A stretch of 64,000 nt of DNA from Streptomyces sp. NBC_00414. Lineage in GTDB: Bacteria; Actinomycetota; Actinomycetes; Streptomycetales; Streptomycetaceae. Positions 35,506 through 44,807 of the stretch are shown here, piece by piece. The stretch is from positions 1,488,001 to 1,552,000 of the forward strand of contig NZ_CP107935.1 of NCBI RefSeq assembly GCF_036038375.1, in the 5' to 3' direction. A program made the position numbers and the translations under genes. A model generated the notes under the pieces. It saw only the letters and a list, made by a program, of their open reading frames with translations. It was not told the DNA's origin and did no database searches. Every line of letters begins with the position of its first letter. Positions within the stretch are counted from its first letter, which is position 1.

Positions 35506-36983
35506 GCGGTGGCACATTCGTCGGGATGCCGGCCTTCCCGAAGGCCGCGCACGAGGCCGTCCACAACCAGACCCTGCGCGGCAATCTGCGGCACGCGACG
35601 CACACCATCCGCGCCAAGCGCGCGAACGCGGTCGCGGAGGTCTCCGACTGGGCCGAGCTGCGCGAGGCCGGCAAGCAGATCAAGGACCACACGCTCCGTC
35701 ATCTCGACCGGTATTTGGTGCAGTTGGAGGAGTCGGTCACGGCGGCGGGCGGCACCGTGCACTGGGCCGCCGACGCGGACGAGGCCAACCGGATCGTCAC
35801 GTACCTCGTGAAGGCGACCGGTGAGAGCGAGGTCGTCAAGGTCAAGTCGATGGCCACGCAGGAGATCGGTCTCAACGAAGCCCTGGAAGCCGAGGGCATC
35901 AACGCCTACGAGACCGATCTCGCCGAGCTGATCGTGCAGTTGGGCAAGGACCGGCCCTCGCACATCCTCGTCCCCGCCATCCACCGCAACCGCGGTGAGA
36001 TCCGTGAGATCTTCACGCGCGAGATGAGCGAGTGGGGCCGCCCGGCGCCGGAGGGCCTCACCGACACGCCCGCCGAACTGGCCGACGCGGCGCGCCTGCA
36101 CCTGCGCGAGAAGTTCCTGCGCGCCAAGGTCGGCGTGTCCGGCGCCAACTTCATGGTCGCCGAGACCGGCACGCTGGTCGTGGTGGAGTCCGAGGGCAAC
36201 GGCCGGATGTGCCTGACCCTGCCCGAGACGCTGATCTCGGTCGTCGGCATCGAGAAGATCGTGCCGACCTGGCAGGACCTGGAGGTCTTCCTCCAGACCC
36301 TCCCCCGCTCCTCGACGGCCGAGCGCATGAACCCGTACACCTCGACGTGGACGGGCACCACGGACGAGGACGGGCCGCAGTCCTTCCATCTGGTCCTCAT
36401 CGACAACGGACGCACCGACACGCTGGCCGACGAGGTGGGACGCCAGGCGCTGCGCTGCATCCGCTGCTCGGCGTGTCTCAACGTCTGCCCGGTGTACGAG
36501 CGGGCGGGCGGCCACGCGTACGGCTCGGTCTACCCGGGCCCGATCGGCGCGATCCTCAGCCCCCAGCTGCGGGGCATCGACAACGAGATCGACGCCTCCC
36601 TCCCGTACGCGTCGTCGCTGTGCGGGGCCTGCTACGACGTGTGCCCGGTGGCGATCGACATCCCGGAGGTGCTGGTGCATCTGCGGGAGCGGGTCGTGCA
36701 GGGCGGTGCCGTGACCCGCGAGGGCGCCAAGGTCGTGCTCAAGCCCGCGAAGGGGCATGCCGCCGAGCGTGCGGCGATGCGTGCCGCGCGGTGGGCGTTC
36801 AGTCATCCGGGCGCGCTGCGCACCGGCCAGCGGATGGCGTCCCGTACGCGCCGCTTCCATCCGAGGTCGCTCCCCGGCCCCGGCAAGGCGTGGAGCGAGA
36901 CCCGGTCGCTGCCGGCGGTTCCGGCGGAGCCGTTCCGCGACTGGTGGCAGCGGACGCAGGGCGGAAAGGACACCTCGAAGTGA
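35502..36983 (+). CDS. lutB: Lactate oxidation iron-sulfur protein LutB
   Basis: The 493-residue LutB has an N-terminal LUD domain ('LETLISVVGIEKIVPTW'-like segment, about residues 60-300) and two [4Fe-4S] clusters of ferredoxin type: CIRCSACLNVCPVY and CGACYDVCPVAIDIP. It passes electrons from lactate oxidation toward the respiratory chain. ATG 35502 overlaps the lutA stop; its own stop overlaps the lutC GTG. Cytoplasmic or membrane-associated. Confidence 0.92.
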   Translation: MSGGTFVGMPAFPKAAHEAVHNQTLRGNLRHATHTIRAKRANAVAEVSDWAELREAGKQIKDHTLRHLDRYLVQLEESVTAAGGTVHWAADADEANRIVTYLVKATGESEVVKVKSMATQEIGLNEALEAEGINAYETDLAELIVQLGKDRPSHILVPAIHRNRGEIREIFTREMSEWGRPAPEGLTDTPAELADAARLHLREKFLRAKVGVSGANFMVAETGTLVVVESEGNGRMCLTLPETLISVVGIEKIVPTWQDLEVFLQTLPRSSTAERMNPYTSTWTGTTDEDGPQSFHLVLIDNGRTDTLADEVGRQALRCIRCSACLNVCPVYERAGGHAYGSVYPGPIGAILSPQLRGIDNEIDASLPYASSLCGACYDVCPVAIDIPEVLVHLRERVVQGGAVTREGAKVVLKPAKGHAAERAAMRAARWAFSHPGALRTGQRMASRTRRFHPRSLPGPGKAWSETRSLPAVPAEPFRDWWQRTQGGKDTSK

Positions 36984-37630
36984 GCGGCAGCAGGGATCTG
37001 ATCCTGGCCCGGGTACGGCGTGCGCTGGCCGATGTGCCACCGGACGACACGCCGTACGAACAGGCCTTCGAGCGCCCGTATCTGCGCGAGCACGGGCACC
37101 GGAGTGTCGCGGAGACGGTGGATCTGCTGGCGGAGAACCTGGCGGACTACCGGGCGCTCGTGCACCGCTGCACGGCCGGCGAGCTGGCGGCGACGATCGC
37201 CCGGCTGCTGGCCGAGCGGGGTTCGGCGGCGGTCTCCGTCCCGACGGGCCTGGACCCGCGGTGGCTCGCGGCCACCGAGGTCACCCAGGTGCCCGACTCC
37301 GCCGCGAACACCCCGGCCGAACTGGACCGCGTCGACAGTGTGGTCACGGCGTGCGCCGTCGCCATCGCCGAGACCGGCACCATCGTGCTGGACGGCGGCC
37401 CCGACCAGGGCCGCCGCCGGATCACGCTGGTCCCGGACCACCACATCTGTGTCGTACGGGTGCCGGATCAGGTCGTGTCCTCGGTGCCCCAGGGCCTGGA
37501 GCGCGTCGATCCGGCCCGCCCGCTGACCTGGATCTCGGGTCCGTCCGCGACCAGTGACATCGAACTCGACCGGGTCGAGGGGGTGCACGGTCCGCGCACC
37601 CTAGAGGTGGTGCTGGTGAGCGGAGAGTGA
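36980..37630 (+). CDS. lutC: Lactate utilization protein LutC
   Basis: The 216-residue LUD-domain protein completes the LutABC complex. Segments 'VSVPTGLDPRWLA', 'CAVAIAETGTIVLDGGPDQG' and 'LTWISGPSATSDIELDRVEG' are characteristic of LutC. The GTG at 36980 overlaps the lutB stop, giving a fully coupled three-gene unit. In this window its substrate, L-lactate, is also the product of the upstream rhamnose pathway. Confidence 0.9.
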   Translation: MSGSRDLILARVRRALADVPPDDTPYEQAFERPYLREHGHRSVAETVDLLAENLADYRALVHRCTAGELAATIARLLAERGSAAVSVPTGLDPRWLAATEVTQVPDSAANTPAELDRVDSVVTACAVAIAETGTIVLDGGPDQGRRRITLVPDHHICVVRVPDQVVSSVPQGLERVDPARPLTWISGPSATSDIELDRVEGVHGPRTLEVVLVSGE

Positions 37631-37652
37631 CGGACGCGGTTAGCGTGAAGTC

Positions 37653-38807
37653 ATGATCCGGTTCGAGCAGGTCACCAAGCGGTATCCGGACGGCACGACC
37701 GCGGTGGACGGACTCTCCTTCGAGGTGTCCGAGGGTGAACTCGTCACGCTCGTGGGCCCGTCCGGCTGCGGCAAGACGACGACCATGATGATGGTCAACC
37801 GTCTCATCGAGCCGACCTCGGGCCGGATCCTCGTCGACGGCGAGGACATCGCGACGGTCGACCCGGTGCTGCTGCGACGGCGGATCGGTTACGTCATCCA
37901 GCAGGTGGGCCTCTTCCCGCACCGGACCGTCCTCGACAACACGGCGACCGTGCCCACCCTGGTCGGCTGGAAGAAGGCGAAGGCGCGGGCGCGGGCCGCC
38001 GAACTGCTCGACCTGGTGGGCCTGGACCCGAAGACGTTCGGCTCGCGCTATCCGGACCAGCTCTCCGGCGGTCAGCGCCAGCGGGTCGGCGTGGCGCGGG
38101 CCCTGGCCGCGGACCCGCCGGTGCTGCTGATGGACGAGCCCTTCGGTGCGGTCGACCCGGTGGTGCGGGAGCAGTTGCAGGACGAGTTCCTGCGGATGCA
38201 GGCGGCCGTGCGCAAGACGGTGCTGCTGGTCACGCACGACATCGAGGAGGCCGTACGGCTCGGCGACCGCATCGCCGTGTACGGGAAGGGCCGCATCGAG
38301 CAGTACGACACGCCGGGAGCGGTGCTGGGCACCCCGGCGACTCCGTACGTGGCGGAGTTCGTGGGCGCCGACCGGGGCCTGAAGCGGCTGTCGGTCACCG
38401 AGATCGAGCCCGACGACCTGGAGCAGCCGCCGGTCGTCCGCCTCGACGAGAGCGCCGACCGGGCCGCCGGCCGGCTGCGAGCGGAGGGTGCGCGCTGGGC
38501 GGTCGTCCTGGACGCGGACGGCGATCTGCACGGCTGGGTGGGCGCCGAGGAACTGGCCGGGGGCGGCACGGTGGCCGCCCTCGTCCACCGGATGAAGTCC
38601 TGGGTCCCCGTGGGCGCCCCGTTGAAGCAGGCCTTCGGCGTGATGCTCCAGCACGACGCCGGCTGGGTGGCCGTGCTCGACGGGGCGCGCTTCCTCGGCG
38701 TACTGACCCCGGCGAAGCTGCACGAGGCGCTGCGCCGCTCGGTGGACGCGGACGCGCTCGGTGTCCCGCGGGGTCAGGTGGACTTCGACTCGGTGGCGGA
38801 CGCCTAG
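37653..38807 (+). CDS. opuCA: Compatible-solute ABC transporter ATPase, OpuCA/ProV type
   Basis: The 384-residue ATPase has Walker A GPSGCGKTTT, signature LSGGQRQRVGVARAL and Walker B VLLMDEPFGAVDP. The C-terminal third carries CBS-like repeats, as in osmosensing OpuCA proteins for glycine betaine, choline or carnitine. It starts only 22 bases after lutC on the same strand, so it may be cotranscribed with lutABC. Its partner binding protein and permeases are on the opposite strand at 39859-42166. Confidence 0.88.
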   Translation: MIRFEQVTKRYPDGTTAVDGLSFEVSEGELVTLVGPSGCGKTTTMMMVNRLIEPTSGRILVDGEDIATVDPVLLRRRIGYVIQQVGLFPHRTVLDNTATVPTLVGWKKAKARARAAELLDLVGLDPKTFGSRYPDQLSGGQRQRVGVARALAADPPVLLMDEPFGAVDPVVREQLQDEFLRMQAAVRKTVLLVTHDIEEAVRLGDRIAVYGKGRIEQYDTPGAVLGTPATPYVAEFVGADRGLKRLSVTEIEPDDLEQPPVVRLDESADRAAGRLRAEGARWAVVLDADGDLHGWVGAEELAGGGTVAALVHRMKSWVPVGAPLKQAFGVMLQHDAGWVAVLDGARFLGVLTPAKLHEALRRSVDADALGVPRGQVDFDSVADA

Positions 38808-38817
38808 TGGCGCTTCG

Positions 38818-39780
38818 TCAGGTCCTGGCCCTCCTGCCGCTGTCCGCGCTGTCCCTGTCGTCCCGGCTGTCCCTGCCGTCCGTGCCGTAGGAGCGGGACG
38901 AGCGGTTCAGCAGGCCGAAGGTCCAGCGTTCGTTGAACCCCGACAGGAAGCCGATGGCGCACCAGAACACCCAGAACGAGGTGCTCGCCGCCTCACGGCC
39001 ACCGCAGATGTCACCCGTGGCGACCGGTACGTCGATCACCTGGGCGAACTCGGCGCTGAGCAACAGGAACACGGCGATACCGAGGACCCAGCCGATGACG
39101 ACGCGGTAGACGCCCTCGTGCCGCATGCTCCGGGCCATCTGGCCCGGTACGACGGCTTCGGTGTGTCCGTTGGTCTTCCGGCGCGTCAGCTCGTCCCCGC
39201 TGTTGCGCAGCCGCGCCAGCACGCTGAACACCGCGCCGAACGCCCCGGCGCCGCCGCTCAGGAACACCCCCATGAGCGTCCAGCGGTCGCTGCAGTTCAG
39301 GGTGATGCCCAGGTGGCCCAGGAGCCCCCACGCGCCCACCATCAGCGGCAGGCTGAGCAGCACGAGACTGATCAGCAGCCCGATGGAGAGTCCGACGTTG
39401 AGCCCGCGGCTGATGGCGACCGCCCTGTCCTGGCGGACCCTGGCCCGGATGCCGGCGATCTCCTTCTCCAGGTAGTCGGCCAGGCTGGAGCCGGCCGGAG
39501 ACTCGTCGAGCTGCGGAGAGGCCAGCGCGCTGCGCACCGTGTACTCCACGGTCGCCATCAGCGAGGTCCTGGTCTCCCGCTCGAAGGCCCGCTGGGAAAC
39601 CCCGTACAGCCGCTGGAGTTCCAGTAGCTGCTTCGGGAACGACCTGCCCAGTCTCTCGTAGCCCGCGCGGGACTCGGGATCCACGTCGCTCAGCAGCCTG
39701 GGCCTTTCGAGCGTGCTCGCGCCCACCATCGTTTCGGACAACTTCTCCCGCCTCGTCGGGCGGTGTCCCCCGTTTTCCAT
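38818..39780 (-). CDS. Hypothetical four-helix membrane protein
   Basis: A 320-residue protein of unrecognised family. A charged N-terminal part (about 1-120, helical) is followed by four membrane helices near residues 125-150, 165-190, 225-245 and 265-285, with 'FWCAIGFLSGFNERWTFGLL' at the last, and an Arg/Asp-rich tail. The gene separates the two halves of the OpuC transporter and runs opposite to the ATPase gene, converging on it with a 10-base gap. No function can be read. Confidence 0.65.
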   Translation of the reverse strand: MENGGHRPTRREKLSETMVGASTLERPRLLSDVDPESRAGYERLGRSFPKQLLELQRLYGVSQRAFERETRTSLMATVEYTVRSALASPQLDESPAGSSLADYLEKEIAGIRARVRQDRAVAISRGLNVGLSIGLLISLVLLSLPLMVGAWGLLGHLGITLNCSDRWTLMGVFLSGGAGAFGAVFSVLARLRNSGDELTRRKTNGHTEAVVPGQMARSMRHEGVYRVVIGWVLGIAVFLLLSAEFAQVIDVPVATGDICGGREAASTSFWVFWCAIGFLSGFNERWTFGLLNRSSRSYGTDGRDSRDDRDSADSGRRART

Positions 39781-39858
39781 GTAAGACGTGTACCGATGCG
39801 CGGGCCGGGCAGGAAGCCGTACCGGCGCACCAGTACGGCCACAGTCGTCACGGTCCTG

Positions 39859-40827
39859 CTACGGGAGCAATCCGTGGTCGCGCAGGTACGTCCGGGCCAC
39901 GTCCTCGGGCAGTCGGCGCCAGCTGTCCACCTGCTGGTTCATGGCTGCCAAGTCCCGTGTCGTCAGCACGTCGTTGAGCTTTCCGAGAGCCGTGGCGACG
40001 CCCTCGCTGCCCGCTCGGGAGCGGTTGACCACCGGCACGATGTAGTCGGCGTTCTGGAGATGCTTGTCGTCCGTGAGCAGGACGAGGCCGAAGTCGTCGA
40101 GCGTCGCGTCCGTCGTGGTGGTCAGCACCATCTGGTCCTGGCCGTTCTGCACGGCCCGTTTCGCCTGCGTAGTGCCGACGCCCTTGGGGTCCACACCCGT
40201 GATGTCGATGCCGTACGTCTTCTTCAGCCCCGGTTCGCAGTAGGGCCGTTGTACGCACTCGTCCCCCGCGGCCAGCCGCACTTCCACCCCGGACGCGCCC
40301 AGGTCGCTGAGCGACTTGAGGTCGTGTTCGCGGGCGAAGGCGCGGGTCACGGCGAAGGCGTTCTGGTCGACGGCCTTGCCCGCTTCGAGGACGGTGAGCC
40401 CGCGGGGCGCGGCCAGCTTGCGCAGCGCGGCCATCGTGGCGTCCAGGTCCGGCGAGCCGACGGCGGGGGCGTCCGCCCCGTTGGTCTTGGCGTTCAGCCA
40501 GTCCGCGAAGGTCGCCGCGTACTCGGCGACGACGTCGATCTGCCCCGACTCCAGGGCGGGTTCGTACAGTTCGCGGTTGGCGACGGTGAGCGTCGACGTC
40601 TTGTATCCGGCCTGGTTGAGCAGCAGCCCGTACATGGTGGCCAGGAGATCGCTCTCGGTGAAACCGGCCGAGCCGATGATCAGGTTCTTGCTGTCGCCGG
40701 GCGGTGCGGTGACCTCGCCCTGGTTCTCCAGGGAGGGGCCGGAGGCGCAGCCGGTCAGCGGAAGCAGGAGCAGCAGGAGCAGACCGGTGAGGTTCCCGCG
40801 CCGCCTCACCCCGCACCCCGCCCTCAT
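39859..40827 (-). CDS. opuCC: Compatible-solute ABC binding lipoprotein, OpuCC/ProX type
   Basis: The 322-residue precursor has a signal with lipobox LLPLTGCASG. The mature part is a glycine-betaine/choline-type binding protein: 'IIGSAGFTESDLLATMYG', 'VAEYAATFADWLNAKTNG' and 'VLTTTTDATLDDFGLVLLTD' are family segments. ATG 40827 overlaps the permease stop (ATGA). It binds quaternary ammonium solutes outside the membrane for the permeases encoded just upstream. Confidence 0.88.
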   Translation of the reverse strand: MRAGCGVRRRGNLTGLLLLLLLPLTGCASGPSLENQGEVTAPPGDSKNLIIGSAGFTESDLLATMYGLLLNQAGYKTSTLTVANRELYEPALESGQIDVVAEYAATFADWLNAKTNGADAPAVGSPDLDATMAALRKLAAPRGLTVLEAGKAVDQNAFAVTRAFAREHDLKSLSDLGASGVEVRLAAGDECVQRPYCEPGLKKTYGIDITGVDPKGVGTTQAKRAVQNGQDQMVLTTTTDATLDDFGLVLLTDDKHLQNADYIVPVVNRSRAGSEGVATALGKLNDVLTTRDLAAMNQQVDSWRRLPEDVARTYLRDHGLLP

Positions 40828-41489
40828 CGCGTGCCCCGCCGGGGCGCGAGCCGCTCCGCCACTTCGAAGACCGCTTCGACGAGCAGGGCGAAGACGGCGA
40901 CGAGGACGGCTCCGGCGACGACCTGCGGCGTACTCGCCAGGTTGAACCCGGCGGTGATGATCCGTCCGAGTCCGCCGCCGCCCGCCAGCGCGGCGATCGT
41001 GGCGGTGGCCACGAGCTGTACGGCCGCGAGACGCACTCCGCCCATGATCATCGGCATCGCGAGCGGCGCCTCGACCCGCCACAGCATCTGACCTCCGGTC
41101 ATCCCCATGCCGCGGGCCGCCCGCACGACGTCACGGTCGACCTCGCGCATCCCCACGTACGCGTTGGTGAGCAGCGGTGGAACGGCGAACAGCACGAGCG
41201 CGACGACCGTGGGGCCCTGGCCCCAGTCGCCGATCGGGGTGAGCAGCAGCAGGACGAGCACCGCGAAGGTGGGGACGGCCCGGCCGACGTTCGAGATGTT
41301 GACGGCGAGCGCGCCGCCCCGGCCGAGGTGGCCGAGGACCAGGGCGACCGGCAGCGCGATCAGACAGCTGATCACGAGGCAGACGACGGTCAGCACGAGG
41401 TGCTGACCGAGCCGGTGCCAGACGCCGTCGTCGCCCGCCCAGTGCGCGGAGTCGGCCAGCCAGTCCCAGGCGTCGGTGAGGGTCGTCAT
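40824..41489 (-). CDS. opuCD: Compatible-solute ABC permease, OpuCD/ProW type
   Basis: The 221-residue permease has about five membrane helices and the coupling loop 'VVRAARGMGMTGGQMLWRVE', then 'ATIAALAGGGGLGRII'. It starts at ATG 41489, overlapping the stop of the other permease, and itself overlaps the binding-protein start. It forms the channel with OpuCB. Confidence 0.87.
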   Translation of the reverse strand: MTTLTDAWDWLADSAHWAGDDGVWHRLGQHLVLTVVCLVISCLIALPVALVLGHLGRGGALAVNISNVGRAVPTFAVLVLLLLTPIGDWGQGPTVVALVLFAVPPLLTNAYVGMREVDRDVVRAARGMGMTGGQMLWRVEAPLAMPMIMGGVRLAAVQLVATATIAALAGGGGLGRIITAGFNLASTPQVVAGAVLVAVFALLVEAVFEVAERLAPRRGTR

Positions 41490-42166
41490 CCGCGCTTCGC
41501 TCTCGTCCAGGGGGTGATCAGCCACTGGATCCCGAGCAGCAGCAGATCGGCGGCGACCGCGATGGCCACGCACAGCACGGACGCGGTGAGGACCTGGGCC
41601 TTGAAGTAGGTGTTCATCCCCGAGTAGATGAGGTTGCCGAGCCCGCCGAAGCCGACGATCGCACCGACCGTGGCCAGCGACACCGCCGAGACGGTGGCGA
41701 TCCTGAGCCCCGCCATGGCGGCGGGCAGGGCCAACGGCAGTTCGACGGTGAGGAGCAGCCTGACGGGCCCGTACCCCATGCCGCGGGCCGCCTGCCGGGT
41801 GTCCTCGGGCACGGCCCGGAGCCCGGCCAGGATGTTCCGGACGAGCAGGGTCAGCGAGTACAGGACGAGGCCCGCGACGACCAGGGCCGCCGACAGCCCG
41901 TACACCGGCAGGAGCAGGGAGAACATGGCCAGCGACGGGATCGTGTAGAGGACGGTCGTGACGGCGAGCACCGGGCCCGCCGCCCAGCCCCAGCGGCGGG
42001 CCGCCACGGCCAGGGGCAGGGCGATCACCAGGCCGATGAGGACGGAGAGCGCGGTCAGCTGGAGGTGCTGGCCGACGGCGTCGAGGAGGATGTCGCGGCG
42101 GGTGCTCAGGTAGTCGCCGCAGATCCACTCGTTGCGCGCGAGGCAGTCGTCCGGGGGCGCGGTCAC
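41486..42166 (-). CDS. opuCB: Compatible-solute ABC permease, OpuCB/ProW type
   Basis: The 226-residue permease has the coupling loop '[20 protein letters not shown]' and '[20 protein letters not shown]'. GTG 42166 has GAAGGGA upstream. First gene of a tightly overlapping three-gene operon opuCB-CD-CC; the cognate ATPase gene faces it from the other strand at 37653-38807. Confidence 0.87.
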   Translation of the reverse strand: MTAPPDDCLARNEWICGDYLSTRRDILLDAVGQHLQLTALSVLIGLVIALPLAVAARRWGWAAGPVLAVTTVLYTIPSLAMFSLLLPVYGLSAALVVAGLVLYSLTLLVRNILAGLRAVPEDTRQAARGMGYGPVRLLLTVELPLALPAAMAGLRIATVSAVSLATVGAIVGFGGLGNLIYSGMNTYFKAQVLTASVLCVAIAVAADLLLLGIQWLITPWTRAKRG

Positions 42167-42184
42167 GGGTCCCTTCCGGTCGCG

Positions 42185-42217
42185 GGTCCGGTCCGGTCAC
42201 AGGTCCGGTCCGGTCAC
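42185..42217. repeat. 17-base tandem repeat
   Basis: GGTCCGGTCCGGTCAC occurs at 42185-42200 and 42202-42217. It is in the 252-base divergent gap between opuCB and the LPMO gene; no clear promoter was recognised there. Confidence 0.7.
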
Positions 42218-42418
42218 GGTCCATTCCAGCGGGGCGGGCGGCGGACGGCGCGTATTGATGACCCGTACGGGGACTCACCCGCGCGGGGAGTCACCCGTGG
42301 GGCGAGCAGTTCCGTAGGTCGAGCTGTCGGTGGGGCGAGTTGAACGCCGCTTGCGCCTCTCCCGTACTTCAGGGACAGCGGGTTCCCCCCGCCCGCCGTC
42401 CCAGGAGGAATCCCGCCC

Positions 42419-43357
42419 ATGACGACCGCACCCCGCACCGCCGCCCTCGTCGTCCTCGTCGGGGCGGCCCCGCTGCTACTCGCCGTGGGAGCCGCCGGGC
42501 CCGCCGCCGCGCACGGGGCGCCGACGGATCCGGTGAGCCGGGCGGTGGCCTGCTCCCCCGGCGGTCAGCAGGCGCGGTCGGCGGTCTGCCGGGCCGCTGC
42601 CGCCTCCGGTGTCGCCGCCTTCGACAACCTGCGGCTGGCGGGAGTGAACGGCCGGGACCGGCAGGTCGTCCCCGACGGCAAACTGTGCAGCGGAGGCCTC
42701 GCCGCCTACCGGGGCCTGGACCTGGCCCGCGCCGACTGGCCCTCGACCCGGCTGAGCGGCGGGGCGGACATGACGCTCACCTACCGGTCGACGATTCCGC
42801 ACACGGGCACGTTCAAGCTGTTCCTGACGAAGGACGGCTACGACCCGACGAAGCCGCTCAAGTGGTCCGACCTGCCGTCCAGGCCCTTCGCGACGGCCAC
42901 CGACCCGGCGCTGGTGAACGGCGCCTACCGGATCAAGGCCGAGCTGCCGTCCGACCGCACCGGACGCCACCTGCTCTACACGATCTGGCAGAACACGAGC
43001 ACCCCGGACACGTACTACTCGTGCTCGGACGTGGTCTTCCCCGCCGCGAAGAAGAGCGCCGGGGGCTCCGGGTCGGCCGGGTCGACCGGGTCCTCGTCGA
43101 GCACACCCGTGAAGCCGCCGACGAAGTCCGCGGCCGCGGAGACCGGCGCCGCCGCCTCCCCCTCGAAGTCACCGGCCGACGTGGCGAGCGCACGCCCGCA
43201 GCCGTCGCAGACGCTGACCGGCGACCCCGGCGAGGCGGTCGCCTCCGCCACCTCCGACAAGGACAGCCGGACCCCGGCCCTGCCCCTGGTCGCGGGCGGC
43301 GCGGCGGGTCTCCTGATCACGGCGGGCGCCGCGTACACCCTGCGCAGGCGGCGCTGA
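42419..43357 (+). CDS. AA10 lytic polysaccharide monooxygenase with membrane anchor
   Basis: The 312-residue precursor has a signal peptide cleaved after AAA, exposing His32 as the new N-terminus (HGAPTDPVSR); with His128 in STIPHTG it forms the copper 'histidine brace' of AA10 enzymes. The catalytic domain ends near residue 205 ('YYSCSDVVFP'). A Ser/Thr/Pro/Ala linker and a C-terminal helix with Arg stop ('TAGAAYTLRRRR') suggest anchoring to the membrane; no LPXTG sortase motif is seen. It cleaves chitin or cellulose oxidatively. ATG 42419 has AGGAGG-like sequence upstream. Confidence 0.88.
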   Translation: MTTAPRTAALVVLVGAAPLLLAVGAAGPAAAHGAPTDPVSRAVACSPGGQQARSAVCRAAAASGVAAFDNLRLAGVNGRDRQVVPDGKLCSGGLAAYRGLDLARADWPSTRLSGGADMTLTYRSTIPHTGTFKLFLTKDGYDPTKPLKWSDLPSRPFATATDPALVNGAYRIKAELPSDRTGRHLLYTIWQNTSTPDTYYSCSDVVFPAAKKSAGGSGSAGSTGSSSSTPVKPPTKSAAAETGAAASPSKSPADVASARPQPSQTLTGDPGEAVASATSDKDSRTPALPLVAGGAAGLLITAGAAYTLRRRR

Positions 43358-43495
43358 CGCCCTGTACCCACCGTCGGACCCGCGCCGGACCTGCCATTGG
43401 ACCCGCCGCCGGACCTGCCGTCCGCCGAAGATCACGTGACTGGTAGCGTGCGTCGCTTCGGTGGTCGACGACCGGCAGTGTCAGGGGAGTGGAAC

Positions 43496-44434
43496 GTGCG
43501 GACCTGGCGAAAAAGCCTGGAAGCGGCCGAGGTGAGCCAGGGCGTACTGCGTGACGACTACACGAAGGTCGCGCGGTTCATGCGGCGGCGGGAGCCGGCC
43601 GGCTATCTGGCGGTGCGCCTGATGGTGCCCGCGGACCATCAACCCCACGTGCTCGCGGGGTACGCGTTCGCGTCCTACACCGACGACATCTGCGACCGGG
43701 GCACGGTCGGGGAACGCACCCGGCGCTTCGACGCCTGGGCGGGGCGGGTGCGCACGGCGCTCGGCTCGGGAAGCGCCGAGCACCCGCTGCTGCGCGCGTT
43801 CCTGCACACCGCGGCCACCCGTGAACTGCCGCGCCGGTGGGTCGACTCGTACCTGGACGGCGCGCGGATCGACCTCGACTTCCCGGGCTTCGCCACCGAG
43901 GCCGACTACCAGCGGTACGTGGAGCGGCTCACCTGGCCGTTCCTGATGATCACCTCGGGGCTGGCCCATCAGGGCGGCGGCAGCGCCGAGTTCGCCGCCG
44001 CCTGCCGGCTGTTCGCCGACGCGGCCCAGCGGACGGACATCCTCACCGACCTGCACGAGGATCTGCGCGGCGGGCGACTGTACCTGCCCGTCAGCGATCT
44101 CGAACGGTACGAGATCACGCGCGAGGACCTGGAGCGGGGCCGCGACCTGCCCGGGGTACGCGCGCTGGTGGCGGCCACCGCCGGCACCGCGCGCGCCACG
44201 CTCCGGGAGTCCGGCGTGCTCCTCGACCACTGCTCCGACGAGCACCGGCGGCTGATGCGTTTCGTCCTCGACCTGCACCATCAGCGCCTGGAGTCGGTGA
44301 CGACCCGGGGCGCCTCGGTCACCCGCCGCCCCGTCCGCGACCGCCCGGTGGCCTGCCTGCGCCTGCTGACCCGCCGCACGCCGCCACACCGCGCCGAGCG
44401 CACGGAGCCGGCCGGGACCGCTTCCACACGGTGA
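43496..44434 (+). CDS. Squalene/phytoene synthase family protein
   Basis: The 312-residue prenyl-condensing enzyme has both aspartate motifs: 'YTDDICDRG' (first) and 'DILTDLHEDLRGGRLYLP' (second), which bind the diphosphates through magnesium. The Tyr-Leu-Pro end of the second motif is typical of squalene/phytoene synthases. It joins two prenyl diphosphates head to head; which product is unclear because no carotenoid or hopanoid gene is adjacent. GTG 43496 has GGGGAG six bases upstream. It is the last intact chromosomal gene before the mobile region. Confidence 0.82.
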   Translation: MRTWRKSLEAAEVSQGVLRDDYTKVARFMRRREPAGYLAVRLMVPADHQPHVLAGYAFASYTDDICDRGTVGERTRRFDAWAGRVRTALGSGSAEHPLLRAFLHTAATRELPRRWVDSYLDGARIDLDFPGFATEADYQRYVERLTWPFLMITSGLAHQGGGSAEFAAACRLFADAAQRTDILTDLHEDLRGGRLYLPVSDLERYEITREDLERGRDLPGVRALVAATAGTARATLRESGVLLDHCSDEHRRLMRFVLDLHHQRLESVTTRGASVTRRPVRDRPVACLRLLTRRTPPHRAERTEPAGTASTR

Positions 44435-44547
44435 CTCGTCCGCCGTCCCCTTCAGGGGCGCGGGTTCGGCGGCGCGGTTTCAGGAGGGCGGCGAACTGGC
44501 CGAACCCGCGATCATCCGCGTGCCCCCGGCGCCGGCGGGCGCACCGG

Positions 44548-44730
44548 TCAGCGCACCCTCCCCCGCGGCTTCAGCGGCACCGCGGGCAGCGTGGGAGCCG
44601 CCAACGGCCCCCCGTCGTACCCCTTCACCTCACCGAACCGCGACCCCGTCGCCCAGTCGGCGCGGGCCTGCTCGATGTCCGCCTGGGACCGTCCGATGAA
44701 GTTCCACCACATAGCCGGTGTGTCGCTGCT
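44548..44730 (-). pseudogene. Pirin 3' remnant at the island edge
   Basis: Reading leftward, this piece encodes 'MWWNFIGRSQADIEQARADW' and ends LPAVPLKPRGRVR-stop, the characteristic C-terminus of pirin-family cupins. Upstream the frame meets a stop at 44731 and unrelated sequence, so the first four fifths of the gene are missing. The loss marks the left boundary of the island. Confidence 0.8.
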
Positions 44731-44807
44731 TTACGCAGGTCAAAGGCATCTCGGTCCTCGGACGGTCAGCAAACCGTCAGCATTGGACCTGGGGAGTCGA
44801 CGACACG

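Noticed and set aside
44731..44807. tRNA gene as attachment site of the island
   Set aside because: No cloverleaf or tRNA 3' end could be read at the left edge or near the right integrase.
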